A stretch of DNA of 64,000 nt from the NCBI RefSeq assembly GCF_006351925.1, contig NZ_CP040924.1:3043001-3107000 (forward strand), read 5' to 3'. This DNA is from Clostridium thermarum. Its GTDB lineage: Bacteria > Bacillota > Clostridia > Clostridiales > Clostridiaceae. This document shows, piece by piece, positions 62,142 to 64,000 of this stretch. Made by a program: the position numbers and the translations under genes. Numbering within the stretch: position 1 is the first letter of the stretch; every line of letters starts with the position of its first letter. Below the pieces are notes generated by a model, which did not search any database, was not told the origin of the DNA, and worked only from the letters and a program-made list of their open reading frames with translations.

Positions 62142-62484
62142 AAGATTCCTCCAATCTCTCCAAGGATAAATCCATACATGCCGGTTCTATCCCCGGTGGA
62201 TATTGAATCTGCACTATTTTGTACTGCTGACCATTTACAATAGCTATATCTTGAGTGGATACAGAATTTATTCTAGGCACTCTCAGTATTTGCTCTATTC
62301 TTACTTGTGCCTGTGCTGCTGTCCAATACCTCCCCATGCCTACGGTTCGCTCTTCATAGTGTAAAGTACCAACCTTTAGGGTTAGTCCATCCTTAGGCAT
62401 ATTACCGGGTTCAGATATGTTTCCAACACTATAAATGCTAACAATACCGTCATTAAACGTCTGTGTTAGTGTTTTCGGCTTCAT
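62128..62484 (-). CDS. Head closure (stopper) protein, SPP1 gp16-like
   Basis: 118 residues, beta-barrel-like: TQTFNDGIVSIYSVGNISEPG, then LTLKVGTLHYEERTVGMGRY and a middle stretch around IVNGQQYKIVQIQYP. Located directly after the head-tail connector gene, the usual order. GGAGGTGG precedes the ATG at 62,484; the longer frame to 62,526 lies within the preceding gene. Confidence 0.78.
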   Translation of the reverse strand: MKPKTLTQTFNDGIVSIYSVGNISEPGNMPKDGLTLKVGTLHYEERTVGMGRYWTAAQAQVRIEQILRVPRINSVSTQDIAIVNGQQYKIVQIQYPPGIEPACMDLSLERLEESYEIG

Positions 62485-62764
62485 ACCTTGCCACCTCCTG
62501 TTTAATTTGCAGAGATAGCAACTCATGTAAATAGTTAGATTGAAATTGTTCTAGTGCATTAGAACGTACATATCGGCAATAGTCTAAGAGCAATTCTTTA
62601 GGTTTTTCCTCTTTAGAATAATCTAACTCTTCACCAGCAACGCTATTTATATACTTCATACCACGTTCTATAATGCCGGTTAGTTTCTTCTCTGTGGCTT
62701 CATCATTCCATGTAATATCTAAGTAGTTTTTTACATCTTCCAATAGTCCTTCTGGTAATGCCAT
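62453..62764 (-). CDS. Head-tail connector (HK97 gp6-like)
   Basis: 103 residues, mainly helical: LLEDVKNYLDITWNDEATEKKL starts with the family's VKxYLxIxWxDE pattern, followed by YINSVAGEELDYS. Forms the ring between portal and tail. It overlaps the next gene by 32 nt. Starts at ATG after GTGATGAT. Confidence 0.88.
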   Translation of the reverse strand: MALPEGLLEDVKNYLDITWNDEATEKKLTGIIERGMKYINSVAGEELDYSKEEKPKELLLDYCRYVRSNALEQFQSNYLHELLSLQIKQEVARYEAENTNTDV

Positions 62765-62772
62765 ATCATCAC

Positions 62773-62937
62773 CTACTTTTTAGCAGCTTTCTTTTCTTTT
62801 ATTTCCTCCACCAAAACACCAAAAGCGGTCGAGTTTACTTCCTCGAACCGCTTTTTAGTTATTTCAATCTCTTTGCCTTTTCTGTGGAGGGTTTTAGTTT
62901 CTTTATCTCGGAATGTCCTTAGAACTTTAACCCTCAT
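62773..62937 (-). CDS. Small phage protein between capsid and connector genes
   Basis: 54 residues: MRVKVLRTFRDKETKTLHRK then GKEIEITKKRFEEVNSTAFG and a Lys-rich end. Short proteins of this kind (VxRxFxDKxTKxxYxxG) are common right after the capsid gene in siphophages of Firmicutes; function unknown. AGGAGG lies 6 nt before the ATG at 62,937. It is shorter than 60 codons and may be missed by usual calling. Confidence 0.8.
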   Translation of the reverse strand: MRVKVLRTFRDKETKTLHRKGKEIEITKKRFEEVNSTAFGVLVEEIKEKKAAKK

Positions 62938-62947
62938 AAACTACCTC

Positions 62948-64000
62948 CTATGCAGTTGGGAAGTCATCTATGTTAGTAACTTCAACTTTTTGAACAACCG
63001 GAACTAGACCGCTTATATCTACATAAACAAAGGCGTTTTCATCCAATGCTCTACCGTTACCATACAGCTTGATTAGATATACTCTCTGATCTTCAAGGAA
63101 CTTGTATTCATCTGAGTATTCTAGCTTTCCACCTTTTGAAGTTCCTAAACCGAAGAAGTATCTCTTAGCTAAGCCGAATACAGCCTTTCCGGAAGGTACT
63201 GCCGGAGAAACAACTACCTTAGTTGGATAAGGGAATACCCCTGTTGTGTATCCACCATCTGTTGTCCTTGGAGTAGTTGCTGGGAATACCTTTGTATAGT
63301 AATCAGTTGGATTTACAACCATTAATAACTCCGGCACTGTTCTTCTCTTTGAATTTGGACCCTGTGAAACAGTATTTAGTATTGTACCAAAAGTTGTTGG
63401 TGAAAGGTCTGTAATAGCTGTGTCTGTCTTTCTTGGATATACGCCATCAACAGCTCCAGATAACTTTCTAGTCATTCCTAAAGGCTTTCCATTACCATCT
63501 CCATCAACGATAGCAGCTTCAAGCTCAGTTGCTAAAGCTTCAACCAATAATGTTCTTACATATCTATCTAACCATGCAGGACCAAGGTCAAGCATTGCTT
63601 TAGCCACTGGAATAAATGCTGAAAGTTTCTTTTGACCTAATTCAATAACTGCAAATGAACCAGCTAATTCATTACTTATTGTTGCTGTTAAATCTCCCCA
63701 ACCAGCTACACCAGAAGAAGTTGAAACTATCATTTCAACTAATGCGCCAGTGTTTTGGAAATTGATTGCATCTAACAATGGATGATTTGCTGTTAAATCC
63801 TCGAATACAGCATCAATAGTTGTCTTTGGAAGAATCTTATTCACTTCTGTTAATGCCTGTTTTGGATTATTTGATCTCATTGCTTCAATCACAGCTTGGT
63901 AATACTGATTTTCTTCGCTAGTTAATTGCCTTACTCCTCTTTGTGCAAGTATACTAGCATCATTGCTCTGTATTGCTTGTTCATATTCGGCCCTCACTGC
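62948..64000 (-). CDS. HK97-type major capsid protein, 5' end outside window
   Basis: At least 350 residues, open to the right edge. SCAFFOLD-like N-terminal helix (LTSEENQYYQAVIEAMRSNN), then the HK97 fold: ISNELAGSFAVIELGQKKLSAFIPVAKAML, WLDRYVRTLLVEALATELEAAIVDGDGNGKPLGM and the C-terminal PSGKAVFGLAKRYFFGLG. Forms the icosahedral head. The reading frame passes the window edge without a start, so a protease or delta domain may lie further upstream. Confidence 0.93.
   Translation of the reverse strand, partial: AVRAEYEQAIQSNDASILAQRGVRQLTSEENQYYQAVIEAMRSNNPKQALTEVNKILPKTTIDAVFEDLTANHPLLDAINFQNTGALVEMIVSTSSGVAGWGDLTATISNELAGSFAVIELGQKKLSAFIPVAKAMLDLGPAWLDRYVRTLLVEALATELEAAIVDGDGNGKPLGMTRKLSGAVDGVYPRKTDTAITDLSPTTFGTILNTVSQGPNSKRRTVPELLMVVNPTDYYTKVFPATTPRTTDGGYTTGVFPYPTKVVVSPAVPSGKAVFGLAKRYFFGLGTSKGGKLEYSDEYKFLEDQRVYLIKLYGNGRALDENAFVYVDISGLVPVVQKVEVTNIDDFPTA

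Larger units (their letters stand above)
45580..64000 (-). mobile_element. Integrated phage-plasmid, right end beyond window
   Basis: Bounded on the left by the tRNA-Trp half gene. From the right edge leftward: HK97 capsid, connectors, siphovirus tail, baseplate, fibre, holin, endolysin, then ParM/ParR, FtsK-like ATPase, replication-relaxation protein and a DnaA-box cluster. Terminase, portal and integrase should lie past the right edge. Nearly all genes are on the minus strand. The mixture of virion and partition genes suggests that it can live as an extrachromosomal prophage. Confidence 0.8.

Noticed and set aside
1..64000. CRISPR array
   Set aside because: No regularly spaced direct repeats of suitable length were seen; the repeats found are single palindromes, IS ends or a two-copy dispersed element.

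Overview
The window is low-GC DNA from a spore-forming anaerobic Firmicute of the Clostridia type. The evidence is an alpha/beta small acid-soluble spore protein, a gerA-type germinant receptor operon, FliB, a cysteine T-box, strong AGGAGG ribosome sites and U-rich hairpin terminators. I cannot name the species.

Positions 1-31,700 carry carbohydrate use, sensing and general metabolism. A very large secreted GH32 beta-fructosidase (cut by the left edge) has an IS element 23 bp upstream of its start codon. Behind it lie a sugar-binding lipoprotein with LacI-type operator candidates and a dead IS30 element. Then come a RusA-like nuclease, metF, a lone GlpA-like flavoprotein, a spore protein, and a complete sugar ABC operon (binding protein plus two permeases). 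Next to the ABC operon is its likely regulator set: a YesM/YesN-type two-component system with a membrane-anchored binding protein as a third sensor part. A CorC/HlyC transporter-like protein, an immune inhibitor A protease, a DUF2200 protein, a broken ABC ATPase, FliB and a broken penicillin-binding protein follow.

Positions 31,700-41,500 hold a cystine ABC transporter (tcyABC type) under a T-box whose specifier reads TGC (Cys), an ilvE pseudogene, the stump of a second penicillin-binding protein gene, a PadR regulator, a ChrA chromate transporter, and gerAB-gerAC-gerAA.

Positions 41,500-45,580 are a mobile-element scar: an IS21 element whose istA has two in-frame stops, a tyrosine integrase with an internal deletion, and a 45-nt 3' half of a tRNA-Trp gene that looks like an attachment site.

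From 45,580 to the right edge is an integrated phage with plasmid-like functions, almost all on the minus strand. Reading from the right edge leftward: major capsid, head-tail connectors, major tail protein, frameshifted tail chaperones, tape measure, distal tail/baseplate, receptor-binding fibre, an acyltransferase cargo gene, holin and endolysin. Past lysis come a ParM actin, two short ParR-like ribbon-helix-helix proteins (too short for ordinary gene calling), an FtsK/TraB-like ATPase (frameshifted), a replication-relaxation protein and a DnaA-box cluster inside an inverted repeat. I read this as a phage-plasmid integrated at tRNA-Trp, probably in tandem with an older decayed element that left the integrase.

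A recurring theme is decay by internal deletions of roughly 0.1-0.3 kb: IS30 transposase, integrase, ABC ATPase, penicillin-binding protein and its duplicate, and ilvE. No CRISPR array, rRNA or intact tRNA was seen.
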